A DNA stretch of 64,000 nucleotides from Trichuris trichiura. Lineage: Eukaryota > Nematoda > Enoplea > Trichinellida > Trichuridae. Each line of letters starts with the position of its first letter. The stretch's first letter is position 1. Under the pieces are notes generated by a model. That model was given only the letters and a program-made list of their open reading frames with translations. It was not told the DNA's origin and did not search any database. Positions 13,149-23,487 of the stretch are shown piece after piece. The position numbers and the translations under genes were made by a program. The stretch covers positions 1,922,001-1,986,000 of the forward strand of contig JBAJFE010000038.1 in assembly GCA_037903355.1 (NCBI GenBank), in the 5' to 3' direction.

Positions 13149-13337
13149 GGCATCACATCACGAATGGACATATAACAATTAGTGGAGATAGAAGCCTAAG
13201 AAATTTTAGTCAATAACGAGAAGCTTGTACGAATTCAATTTTGCAGACTTGAAACGTTTACTCACGCGAAAGCTTGCTGTACGTCAAAGAAAAGCGCTAA
13301 ACAGAGAAGTACAAACCGGCGTGTACGGTAGAAACTA

Positions 13338-13577
13338 TCAGACTACCAAGCCTCCTCTTAGAGCCAACACCAAATGAAGTACAGCACCGCCGGTTATTTT
13401 ATAGTCTGCCGCAGTTTTCTCGTCGCTCATTTGCTTGCCTGCGTAGATCAATCTTTGCTGGGGCGGTGGTATGCCTTCCTTAGCTTCCACCTTTTCTTTT
13501 ATTCGTTCAACCTTGTCGCTCGCATCAATGTCCAACTCCACCTCTTTACCCGTTAGGGTTTTTACCTTTATCAGCAT
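13338..13577 (-). CDS. NEDD8: NEDD8 ubiquitin-like modifier
   Basis: This is an intact single-exon 79-aa ubiquitin fold that is NEDD8 rather than ubiquitin. It starts [12 protein letters not shown], keeps [18 protein letters not shown] and [11 protein letters not shown], and ends its mature part at ALRGG. The alanine before LRGG (A72) is the residue that separates NEDD8 from ubiquitin (R72) for E1 choice. The pro-tail after the di-glycine is only LVV, so C-terminal hydrolase processing is still needed. NEDD8 is conjugated to cullins to activate cullin-RING E3 ligases. It lies head-to-head with PICK1, 677 bp away, and upstream of the transporter on the same strand. Confidence 0.95.
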   Translation of the reverse strand: MLIKVKTLTGKEVELDIDASDKVERIKEKVEAKEGIPPPQQRLIYAGKQMSDEKTAADYKITGGAVLHLVLALRGGLVV

Positions 13578-14254
13578 TTCTAGCCAGCTGAAGCAACTTG
13601 AAAAGCGCTGAATGCGATCGGATGACTACCTAAACTGAAGAATTCAATAAGCTTTTTACCGCTCAACTTCGCTGACACGTTTACTAAACAAGACCAGCTC
13701 GAAAGAGAACTTAAGGCACAGTGCCTACAGCTGCATTTGCAGGTACGACCTTTATTTGCACTTGGTTTTACTTTTTGCTAGACAAATTGATTCTTGATAA
13801 AACATTTTAAATTCCTTAAATTACTTCTTATTTTGAGCAATAGTATTTATTTGGGCTGAATTGGCAGTTTTAGTTACGAAGGAAGCATTGCAACAGAATG
13901 CACAGACTAATCATATTAGATTAACGATGAGCTGGAAATTCGGACATTGAGATTTAATGAATTTACATCGCTTAAGTACAGTTGCTCATGCAATATTAAG
14001 TTGGTCCTACTATGCAATACTTGATTCTCTCGTTACTGTAGTCAGTATTGTTTCGACTAAAATTGTAAGATGCTTCTGCTTCGCTTTAGCCGGTAATTTT
14101 TTCAAACCTTAAGGTGAACTTTGTTTGCTGTTGGTCTTGGGCAAGTAGTAGAACGCGTCGCGGACTTTTTTGGTCTTTCACATCTTAACTGACCTGTTGA
14201 TTTGCGCTGTCTAACCACGGTTGCAACTTCACTTCGCTTTATCACAGCTTATCG
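13578..14254. promoter_or_regulatory. Shared upstream region between NEDD8 (-) and PICK1 (+)
   Basis: The two start codons point away from each other across this 677-bp stretch, so it must supply both promoters. There is an acceptor-like TTTATCACAG at about 14239-14248 just before the PICK1 ATG. It could be a trans-splice site or the end of a 5' intron. No TATA box or other element stands out. Confidence 0.4.
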
Positions 14255-16100
14255 ATGACGTGCGCTCGCGAATTGGAGACGGACTTTTTTTACGAAGAGG
14301 ACAAATGGTACGCTTCGTTGTTGCCTTTTATAGAATGGCTTTCATTGCCCTCCTACGGTTTCAGCGGCATGACCACGTCGTCTGCATCGGTGACGCTTCA
14401 AAAAGACGACGGCAACTTGATTGGCATCAGCATAGGCGGTGGTGCTCCTTCTTGTCCGTGTGTGTATCTTGTACAGATATTTGAAAACGGATCTGCTGCC
14501 GACGATGGTTCTCTTGAGGCGGGAGATGAAATTGTCCGGGTCAACCGTGTCAACGTAAAGGGCCGCACACGAAGTGAAGTTGCTCGTATGATACAAGCAT
14601 CCAAGGGTAGCGTGACTATTGATTATAATAAGCTTCACGCGGATCCAAAACAAGGAAAAACGTTGGATATTGGTATTTGGTGACAAAGTTTCTCCATCCT
14701 CCGACTAACTAATTGCATTTAGTGCTTAAGAAGCTTAAGCATAAAATTGTGGAAAACATCAGCTCTGATACGGCCGATGCTCTGGGAATGAGCCGTGCTA
14801 TTCTATGTCACGGTGCGTGCTGCTTTAATTCTGAACTTTGTCGTTTAACTATTGGTTTCCCGGTGGCAGTTTGTATGTATAGTGTACAGTCAAAGTTCCC
14901 CGTAAATTGTAAACTGCTTATTCAATGGATGCGACGGTAGTACTGATTCCTCTTATTTACGTGCAGATTACAATTCTTTAGAATTAAGTGTTTGCCGCTT
15001 TCTCTGTGGTACTTTTGCTGACGATTCACGAACTAAGTTCTTGCGATATTATCTGCCTTGCGATGTTTCATTCAAACGGTTGTTCGCTTTATTAGATGGT
15101 CTAGTCAAGCGACTTGAAGATTTGGAAAAGAATACGGGAGTCTACAAGGGCCTTATGGACCACATTGGCCGACTTTTAAAGTCTCATGTGAAATTAGCTG
15201 AAGTGTACAAAGGTAATCCGTTTCCATTTCGCCGTATGCTTTTCAATGTATCGTTCGTTTTAGACTTTGGAGATATATTTTTTGAGATTGGAAGCCACGA
15301 GCCACAGGTCAATTCAGCCGAAGCGTTCATGACTTTCGGAGAAGTGCACAGAAATATGGAAAAGCGTGCTCGCAAACTGCTGGAAAATCTGAGACCAATG
15401 ATCAGCGATTTAAATACGTATTTAAATAAGGCCGTGCCGGACACACGGGCAACGTTGAAGAAGTATTTGGATGCTAAATTTGAGTATTTGTCCTACTGTC
15501 TAAAGATAAAAGAGATGGACGACGAAGAAGCTGCCGTTGCCGCTATGCAAGAAATCCTTTATCGCGTTGAGACAGGCAACTATGAATACAGGTTTGCCAG
15601 GTTGATTTGCGTCAACGCGTAGTAATGTAGAATATCTTTCCCCGCAGACTTCTGTTGCGGTGCCGTCAGGAGGCCAAGAAAAAATTTGCCAAGCTTCGTT
15701 CGGACGTTTTGGTGAAATTGGAACTTTTAGATCAAAAGAGAGGTCGCTAATTCCAACGTAGTATATTTTCCTTGATTAGCCAGTGTCCGTGCTACTTTTA
15801 GTGCAAGATTTGGCATATCAATTGCATCGATTCGTCACCGCTATTGAAAAGTACCATTCCGGATGCAAGGAGGACATGGAGCCCACGCGGAACCTATTTC
15901 CAATCGACGTTGACCTGTCTTTAATAGCCTTCGACTACAATCCTTCCGGTCAACTACCAGCGGATGGCGAAGACGAAGACGAAGAAAAGGAATTGGAAGA
16001 ACAACAGCGAAGAGTCGTAGACGAAATTGCTTGCATAGACTTGGGCCCATCGGATGGGGAAAAACAAGAAACTGTTGTGTCAAATTTAGTAACTTTCTGA
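14255..16100 (+). CDS. PICK1: PICK1, PDZ and BAR (AH) domain adaptor
   Basis: PICK1 binds membrane-protein C-termini and protein kinase C through its PDZ domain and curves membranes through its BAR domain during receptor trafficking. Exons are 14255-14307, 14365-14672, 14723-14812, 15096-15212, 15264-15591, 15648-15742 and 15802-16100, giving 429 aa (human 415). The N-terminus has the family's acidic YEEDK motif. The PDZ domain begins VTLQKDDGNLIGISIGGG and includes GDEIVRVN and VTIDYNKL. The BAR part includes DGLVKRLE, EAFMTFGEVHR, DLNTYLNKAVPDTR, LDAKFEYLSYCLKIKEMDDEE and YRVETGNYEYR. The tail is strongly acidic (EDEDEEKELEE), as in vertebrate PICK1. The start at 14255 is the first ATG after an acceptor-like site; the first 7 residues are uncertain. 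Confidence 0.95.
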
Positions 16101-16407
16101 CTCCTAGTCATTCCAGTCCTGCTCAATTCTTTGTTTTTGCACATTGGTAAAAAGCTGTGGGGGCACCTGTTCACTTTTCCTCTACTTTGCATCACGTTTA
16201 AACGTGAAAGCGATTCGCCACCAGTTGAAGTTTGAGCGCTTGTTTTCTTTTCTAGTCACTGAAATCGATTAAGACGTAAATAGATTCGATGGCTCGTTGC
16301 CCAGCAAATTTTCTCAGTCCAGAGTAAAATGTTTGCTTTGCGAACCTGTTCAGTTCGTTACTGCTTAGTCATCGACACTTTTCTCATTCGTTTTCAGCGT
16401 TAGTTAT

Positions 16408-16749
16408 ATGGCTATTTTTGTACTTTCAGCGCTGGCCGTTGAATGCCAAAACGTAATCAACTTTACCGACTTGTTGTCGCCCTGTAAGTTGTTCGTCTTG
16501 TTTGCGTTGTTGAATGTCCCTTTCAGCGAAGTTCCCCGTTGGCCGAGTCAGTTTTCGGACGAAGACTTTCGAACGTTAGTGCACACAGCAATAAAGTCCG
16601 TCTTAGGTTTGGTGAGTTTTCGTCTGTTACCGTTTTGGAATTTAACCTGTGCGAGCAATTGCCTTTTGTATAGAACGTTTTGGTTTCTCCCGTATGATTT
16701 GCAGGTACTTTTACTTCGCATATCAACATGCATAACGTCTATCCTCTAA
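16408..16749 (+). CDS. Possible exon(s) of an unidentified gene
   Basis: A 113-codon open frame contains a protein-like segment around EVPRWPSQFSDEDFRTLVHTAIKSVL, just after a good acceptor (CCCTTTCAG) and before a donor-like GTTTGG. A further GTAAGT donor lies at about 16482. I do not recognise the family. The intron phases I tried do not join cleanly, so the real exon structure is unclear, or the whole could be PICK1 3' sequence. AATAAA inside it (about 16590) could instead be a PICK1 poly(A) signal. Confidence 0.2.
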   Translation: MAIFVLSALAVECQNVINFTDLLSPCKLFVLFALLNVPFSEVPRWPSQFSDEDFRTLVHTAIKSVLGLVSFRLLPFWNLTCASNCLLYRTFWFLPYDLQVLLLRISTCITSIL

Positions 16750-18510
16750 TATCGTTCCTCCGCGTTAATAACTATATTTCCTTTCCACATAGTCAGAGAT
16801 TCCATTCTAACCAGATCTATTGGCTTTCAATTTGAACGAGAAACCTTAACAAATTTAAGCATTACAGAAGAGGGACTAACGCGTTGACAAATACGTATCC
16901 AGTAGGAACTGCATTTTTCGGATAGGCTTCTGTGAGTGCTAGTCCGGATAAACGAAAATATAAATTTCAGGTTAAATTGTTTTCGAAATGGTTATTTCCT
17001 TTTCACGTGAGAGCTTACCAAGCAAAATAGGTTTCACTTATCTTGCTTTCCAAGCCACTGTGTGGCAACCCCAAGAAACTGAAAATCCTTATCGTCCGCG
17101 GAGTGTGTAGCTGCTGCTAAGTATTGGTACATCTCTTTCTCGTTTAAGCGTTCTTATTTGTTCTCCCTTATGCCGCTGTTAAGCTTTCAGCAGTTTCATC
17201 GTCGCTCATTATTGCAAGAGCTTCGTTTTCGCGAGCTTAACTGATTTCGGTACTATACTTGTCATATTGGTTTGATACGTAATGAGTTGTCATGGCGTCA
17301 AATGTTTCTAATGCTTCTTCATATGTGTCAATACCGCTGGGCATATCAGACTGCTTTAGATCAAGAAAGTTTTCATATGACACTGCATTATCGCTTTCAA
17401 TATCGTTTTCTGCATATGCTTATAACCGTGTTGGTAATGAGAGATTATTTTCTGCGCAAAAGTTGCAACATTAGCTAGAAAGAATAAGGCAGTTACAAGT
17501 TGATTAGTTCTCCCCGTGTAAGGATCAGATATTGGAGACGAAATGTCCTTGTCATCGATTATCAGCCCCACTTATCCTTTTCTGCTAACTGTATTTTGAT
17601 GTTCTTGGTAACATCTGAAGTATAAATGTTTCTTTTGAGAAAGTTGGTTTCAAGTAGAAAGAAACTAAGGGACATATTCTAAATTTGAAGCGAAGAGTAT
17701 ACTGTTTGTGATTTGCTGTTTCAGTGGTACTAAGAACTGTGAATAGTTTTGAATCTGCCATTTATTATTTTTAACTGTTCGCATGTTTCTACGTAAAAGT
17801 ACTATGGACTAGGCAAAGTAGCAGATCATCAGTAACTGCTAATAATTATGAAAACAGAGCAATTATGAAAACGCAGTTATGAAAAGTTTTCAAACAAATA
17901 TGTCTGACAATTGTGCTCTTTTTGCTGATAAACTTTACCTATGTTTTTTTATCAACTTCAAGGAAAGTTACGTATTAACGAGTAGAGTAGTTCCTTCTGA
18001 AATTTTTAAATTGTCATCACTATTAGGCTTTCTCCGTGAGCACACGCTATTGTGCAAAAATAAGGACCCCTTGAGACGACTAGTAAGTGACTGACGGTCT
18101 GGTAGCGCATACACCATGGATAAACTAGGCGAAAATTAAATTCAGGTCTCTGGCCGAGCGAAGGCAGGTGATGGAATGTTTAACCAGGCTATTCAAAACA
18201 GTTCGTAATTCAAGGCACACACTTCTTTTGCTTATCCGGTTATTTCGGCAGCGCTCGTAATTGCGGTCAAGTGTAGGCGCGAAAGGTCGCTTGTATTATT
18301 GCTTTTCGAAGTTTTGAAAAAACGCAGACCTGCCGAATCAGTTGTAATTGTAAGATGCTAACTGTCAGTGACCGTTAGTAACAAATTTAGACTTCATTAA
18401 GAATAACTCAAACGAGAGACTGAATTTTTAGCAGCGAGTAAAGAGTCTTCATATCTTCAATACGGTTAGTTGTATAGCCCGTTGATGGAGTCTGAAATCA
18501 AACCGAAGCA
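16750..18510. other. Intergenic, nothing identified
   Basis: About 1.8 kb of AT-rich sequence with only short open frames (the longest about 70 codons, no homology recognised) and no clear repeat structure. Confidence 0.4.
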
Positions 18511-18511
18511 A

Positions 18512-18683
18512 ATGCTCTACCGAAGGATGGATGAACAATTATTAAGGAAAATTCAGAACAAGAACACTTATCGTTCGTAGCTTTCGGGACTAATCTTATC
18601 CCGTCCGTCGTCAGCGATGATGGTAATGGTAATGACATTACCTCGGTTAGCACTGGTTGTAAGGTCTTCTACGGCTTTTCCCG
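18512..18683 (-). repeat. Repeat element copy B (same family as the 3431 foldback arm)
   Basis: It begins with GCTCTACCGAAGGATGGATGA, contains TTATTAAGGAAAATTCAGAA, and then the hammerhead-like core. The same order of motifs is found in the left arm at 3431 and in the next copy at 18722. It is not a foldback here but a single arm. The outer limit on the right is approximate. Confidence 0.65.
18582..18614 (-). ncRNA. Hammerhead-ribozyme-like core (copy B)
   Basis: On the minus strand: CTGACGA, a 5-nt extra segment, stem GGGA/TCCC around a 9-nt loop, GAAAGC. The stem bases differ from copy C 220 bp away yet still pair. It lies in the same orientation as copy C. Confidence 0.5.
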
Positions 18684-18721
18684 TTTTTTCGTTGTGCTGT
18701 TATCTGTAATTAAACTAAACA

Positions 18722-18890
18722 ACTGCTCTACCAACGGATGGATGAGCCGTTATTAAGAAAAGTACAGATATCAACGCACTCAACTTTTTTATTGTTCAAA
18801 GCTTTCGGAACGCTCTAGTTCCGTCGTCAGTGAGGTGGTGGTTAGCACTGTCATTACCATTCCTTATAAGACCGTTTGCGGGCCGTATAG
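18722..18890 (-). repeat. Repeat element copy C, tandem with copy B
   Basis: Starts CTGCTCTACCAACGGATGGATGA, continues GTTATTAAGAAAAGTACAGA, then the hammerhead-like core and GGTTAGCACTGTCATTACC. Copy B has the matching order in the same orientation about 210 bp upstream, so B and C form a diverged tandem pair. Confidence 0.65.
18803..18830 (-). ncRNA. Hammerhead-ribozyme-like core (copy C)
   Basis: On the minus strand: CTGACGA, one C, a perfect stem GGAAC/GTTCC around the 6-nt loop TAGAGC, then GAAAGC. With copy A this is the cleanest core in the window. Stem III and stem I pairing in a single unit are weak, as in minimal hammerheads that work as dimers. Confidence 0.55.
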
Positions 18891-19439
18891 CACATTTAAA
18901 CGAAAAACAGCCTGTTTTATTTGCACGTATGTTTATTAAGTCACCCTAATGGGATGCTAGGAACTGCTTTTACCTGGTGAGGCAACTCTGAGATAAAAGG
19001 CAGAATTTTGAGAAATTCTGCAACCCAGTTGTCAAGAACATAATCGCAAATACAGAGAACGAAATAACTTTTTTGTGTTTCGAAGACGTAAAGGACAAGC
19101 GGCCGGCGCATACCGACGAGAACGATAACAAGAGAAGGCGAGAACGATGCCAGTGACTACTGAGAGCAAAAAAAGCAGAAGTGCTCTAGCAAGCTGGACA
19201 GTCGTTATCTCGAACAAAGCAATGGTCCACGCTACTTATGCGCGCACACACACTATAGTGGCGCCTAGTGCTTGTCACTGAGGACTAACAGTGTCGGTTT
19301 GTGGACAGAGAGCTGTCTGCAACGCAGTCTTCCGAACCAGCCTGACGCTCCCTGCTTGTTACGCAAGATTCACCTTCTTACTAGGATTCACATACAATGT
19401 GTCTGTCGCATTATGAAAAATAATCGCCCACAATCACAT

Positions 19440-19522
19440 TTCACTGAATCTCGCAGCCATGTGCGGTTGCCCCAGCGCGTGGGCGGAAAATGCCCTCGCG
19501 GGCCGGACGTTCCCCACCCCTG
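19440..19522 (-). mobile_element. hAT-type element end (fragment)
   Basis: Read on the minus strand it starts CAGGGGTGGGGAACGTCCGG and continues into GGCCCGCGAGGGC, a typical hAT terminal sequence with CpG-rich interior. I could not find the other terminus or an 8-bp duplication, so it is probably truncated. GC content is far above its surroundings. Confidence 0.4.
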
Positions 19523-19599
19523 CCTTAACTTGAACGCGAAAACTGATCAGCTGCCAATTAGCGCGTGTTGTACAGCACTGCGTAGGCTATGAGAAGTGA

Positions 19600-21042
19600 A
19601 TCGTATTGAAAAGGTTTATTGGACGTCTATTACAACTGTTGCACTTAAAACACAGATGAATAGATTGTAGAAGCGGACAAACATGATGCATGACGCGGAG
19701 AACATTAATTGAAGGGGACAAAACGGTTATGCAAAGTATAGTCTTGGTCACTGTCCAGCAGTTCATCGTCTTCTGTGTCGTCCAACAGGGGGAGATTGAG
19801 CACTTTCGAAAAGACTTCATAATGGTTTCCGTTTTTACTTTGCTCCACGCCTTTATAACGAACTGGCACAGCAAACTGAGCGATAGTGCTCGCATTCGTC
19901 CGCCGGCTGTGTACGTCTTCTGCCCGTTCGCCATCCATTCTTTCCACTTTTATCGCATGTAGTCTTTAAAGGGCCTACTAATGCAAACGTCCAGCGGTTG
20001 CAGAATTGGTGTAAGCCCACCAGGAATTACGACTGTTTCTATTTTACATTTTTTTAATTGTGATCTTATTGTTTCTGCTACATGACCTCGGAATGTGTCT
20101 CACACCAGTAAACTTCTGTTGTTATCATGCCCTGGCCTCTTTCTGCAGACGTTGTCAATCCACAATCTCACACTTCGTTCATCCATCCTGCCGTTCTCAT
20201 GAAAGAAGACAAAGGCACCTGAAGGAAAATTTTCTTTTGGCCTCATTTTCCTCTTAAATATGACCATGGGCTTCAGCCTCATTTCATTAGCTAGGTAAGA
20301 CAGTAGCACCGTGAACTGAGTTCATTCATATCCAGTGCTTTTCACTACAATAGACTTTGTGCCTTTACTGTCCACGGTTCTATAGCCAATCATATCGAAA
20401 ATATTGGCGTCTCATCTATACTACCGATGTTGCCCAATGGAAACTCATTTCCTCTTGTCAGATTACTGACATACTTGGAAATACAATTTTGTGAGATAGA
20501 GTGCAGTTTCATTTTTTCTGTGAAACACTGCTTCGAGTTTTGCTTATTTAAAGATCGCACGCCACGCTTCTTCAAAAAAGATACGTGTAAACTTATCGCC
20601 GGAAGTCACGCAGCTTATCCTCCAAATCTACAGGCATTTTCTGCGCAATTTTTGTCTTCTGTCTCAGGACGAGGTCCTTCCTTTTCATGAAACGGCTGCA
20701 CCATCCCTGTGTTGCGGTGAAGCCGTAGGATAAATATGGGTTTCAGTGGGCCCAGTTCGTTGCTTGATCTCTCTTGTCTGTCCTTGTGATAATACGGCTG
20801 CTCTGTCACTGTTCTAGTACCTATTCTGCAAAACTGTTCTCCAGTTCCGGCCAGGAGGCAATGCCTGAGCGAGTTACGTGTTTTTTCTTCAGCATCTTCT
20901 TTAGGGCCTCTTCCTGTTTCCTCCAATCTATCGCCATCTCCCGGGCAACGCCATACTTCCTGGCCGCCTGTGAATTGTTGCTTTCTTTTGCCATCTTGAC
21001 GACTTCCAGCTTTAATTCAGCGTTGTAGCTTCTCCTCGTCAT
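19600..21042 (-). pseudogene. Decayed pogo/Tigger-like transposase (copy 1)
   Basis: The minus strand reads, across several frameshifts, as one transposase. A Brinker/CENP-B type helix-turn-helix opens it (21042-20821: YNAELKLEVVKMAKESNN, ARKYGVARE, WRKQEEALKKM). Next come SWPELENSFAE, then GWCSRF-like and KRKDLVLRQKTKIAQKMP. GNIGSIDETP (about 20400) is the first catalytic-aspartate block. MVIFKRKMRPKENFPSG and NGRMDERSVRLWIDNV (20309-20100) follow, and then the tail NGQKTYTAGGRMRA. The order matches pogo-superfamily DDE transposases of the POGK/Tigger type. Stops and frameshifts throughout show it is dead. A second copy lies at 31.8 kb in opposite orientation. Confidence 0.8.
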
Positions 21043-22352
21043 AGATTGCTTGCAGAATGCACTAAGTAAAGCTGAAAAATTCCTTCATTAAGGAAACTTA
21101 TTCTTCGTTGGTCACATGAGTTTTTCAGTTGCTACGGAGAGTGCGATACAGAGCGATACGCGGGGACAAATTTAGACGAAACTGATGAAAACAAGTGTGT
21201 TCAAACTGTCCCAGTTCGTCACTGTTACATACGCACCAACGAAGCACAGTGGTGCAAAGGAACAACTTCATACCATTTCAAGTGCCAGAGCCTAAGTAGC
21301 GCCGCTTTCTATTTTTCACAAACATGAAGCGAATGGAGACGCAAACTGTTCAAAATTTCGGCAAAAGGACGACACACTTCATCCTCGTTGGTTATTATCA
21401 GCTAACATGCCGCGTTACGCTTGTTTATCCGATGCAGTAAAGGATGGGAAATCACAGCTCTTGAAGTTTGATGATAACGGTGCGTGAAATCCATCGACGA
21501 CAACTGTAAGCTCAATCGATGACAGTCGCATGGTCAATTGCTGGATGCTCCTGCAGCTGTGAGGACGCGGAATGGCTCATGAAATTCAATGATAAAGTTG
21601 CGTGACCTTTATCAAGGATGACTAAAAGCTTAGTTCTGAGCAGGCGCGCAGTTATCATCGATTCGGCTAACGGTTATCATCGATAGAAATTACGCAGAGT
21701 TGTGATCAAACTTCAATAGCCATTAAGGCAAGACAGCATCAATATAATGGACGATTAGCATTCACAGGAAACTGACTAATCAGAATTGACCTAGAATTGA
21801 GCAGTCAGCATCGCCGTATTTGGCCTAATCATTAGCACCCTTTACTTACATAGGGGGACTTCTTATAAACTGTGATAACAGTAAGTGAAATGTTCCATTT
21901 TTGCCAGGTAGTCATACACCCTCGGTTAGCACTGTCTTTGGTCTGAGAGTCATTTGCTCCCGCATTAATTGACTTTCTACATCGGTACGTATTGAATGGA
22001 TATTGAATGTGAATTTCCTTGAGTTTCAAATAGTTAATAATACCTTCGCTGTTTGTTAATGAATATTCTTTTAAGGTAGGCAGCTTGAAAGAGGTGCAAG
22101 TTGGCGATTTCGATCTGAACAAGCAAGAAGGTTCAGTGTTTGTATACGAAAGGTTAGGCGATCCTTACATGATCTCTTCGCATGTTTGGCAAGCGTTTTC
22201 AGAGATCTAAACTCCATTTGGGCCGCACTCTGCATATACGGCAACCACTTTGGTTTTGAATTAGCTATTCGAGTTCGCGAGGTAGGTTTTGCTTATTCTT
22301 GTTGGCTTGTACTTTTTCTTTGCCTTCAATTGAAGATTTTTGCAATAGAGCC
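21043..22352. other. Intergenic before KDSR
   Basis: No supported gene. A 96-codon minus-strand open frame (22122-21832) has no family I recognise. The stretch from about 21430 to 21720 has several near-repeats of TTATCATCGAT/ATCGATGA-like sequence. The KDSR promoter must lie toward 22352. Confidence 0.35.
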
Positions 22353-23388
22353 ATGTCAATCTACGGTTTCATTGCGACAGTAGCGTTACCGTGCATTCTG
22401 CTAGCCATTGTTGCTTACATACTCGCCGACCGCAAAAGATGTCAACCGATAAAAAACTTCTCCGGCTATCATGTGCTTATAACAGGAGGATCAAAGGGGA
22501 TTGGCAAAGCGATCGCACTGGAAGCTGTGCGGCGAGGTGCTGATGTCAGCATTATAGCCAGAAATGCTGACGCTTTGGAACATACAGCGGAAGAGTTGCG
22601 TCTCGCCTCTGGAGAAGGGCAGAAAATTTTTTGGTATACTGCTGACTTGTCTGAAAATTGGCAACGAATGTCCGAGTTGATGAGAAAAATAGAACTTGAA
22701 GGAGGTCCGGTTGACATACTAATTAACAACGTTGGAAGGTCGGTACAAGCTCCGCTGGAGGACCTGAAAGAAGAAGACTTTTTTGACCAAATAAAACTGA
22801 ACTACTTGACCGCTGCTTGCATCACCAAACACGTTTTAACCAGTAAGTGCTCTCCTCTGTTTCTTGATGCATTGCTTACCATTCATTGCAGGTATGAAAC
22901 GCCGTGCATCCGACCAACTTAAAAATCGACGCGTGTGTTTTGTCTCTTCGCAGGCCGGTCAGATAGGATTGTACGGCTATACGGCCTATTCAGCGTCAAA
23001 GTTTGCCTTGCGAGGCTTTGCCGAAGCATTGCAAATGGAATGTAGGCCCTATAACGTGTGGATTACTATTGCCTACCCGCCGCATACGGACACGGAAGGC
23101 TTTGCCGAAGAGTGGAACTTGACTCCTGAACTGACCAAAGCAATAACCGCTGGTGACACGGTTCCTATGAAGCCAGCGGATGTTGGTCGTCACATATTGG
23201 ATAGCGTAGCGAAAGGCGAATTCAGCTGTCATATGGGACTGGAAGGATGGATGCTGAGCACCGTCTGCGCGGGTATGTCGCCAGCGAACAGTTGGCGAGA
23301 TACCATTACCCAGGCGTTGGCTATGGGACCGCTGCGTTTGGTTGGTCTATTCTACTTGTTGAAGTTTAACTTTACTGTGAGCAAGTGA
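22353..23388 (+). CDS. KDSR: 3-ketodihydrosphingosine reductase (KDSR/FVT1), SDR family
   Basis: This enzyme reduces 3-ketosphinganine to sphinganine with NADPH, the second step of sphingolipid synthesis, on the cytosolic face of the ER. Two exons (22353-22842, 22892-23388) join in phase to 328 aa (human 332). An N-terminal membrane anchor of about 25 residues precedes the Rossmann motif TGGSKGIG, with NNVG where many SDRs have NNAG. The catalytic triad region is SSQAGQIGLYGYTAYSASK (Ser, Tyr-x3-Lys). Beyond it is AYPPHTDTEGF, typical of KDSR for the P-P-x-T-x-T loop, and a hydrophobic C-terminal segment. The start at 22353 gives the expected anchor directly. Its stop is 99 bp from the stop of the flippase gene on the other strand. 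Confidence 0.93.
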
Positions 23389-23487
23389 ACGTTCTTGCAC
23401 GCGTATACCGCGAGAAACTCAAACAATTGCACTCTAGTAAAAAAAGAATAACGAATGCAATGAAGGCCGAGCTCGTTTTCCACTTCT

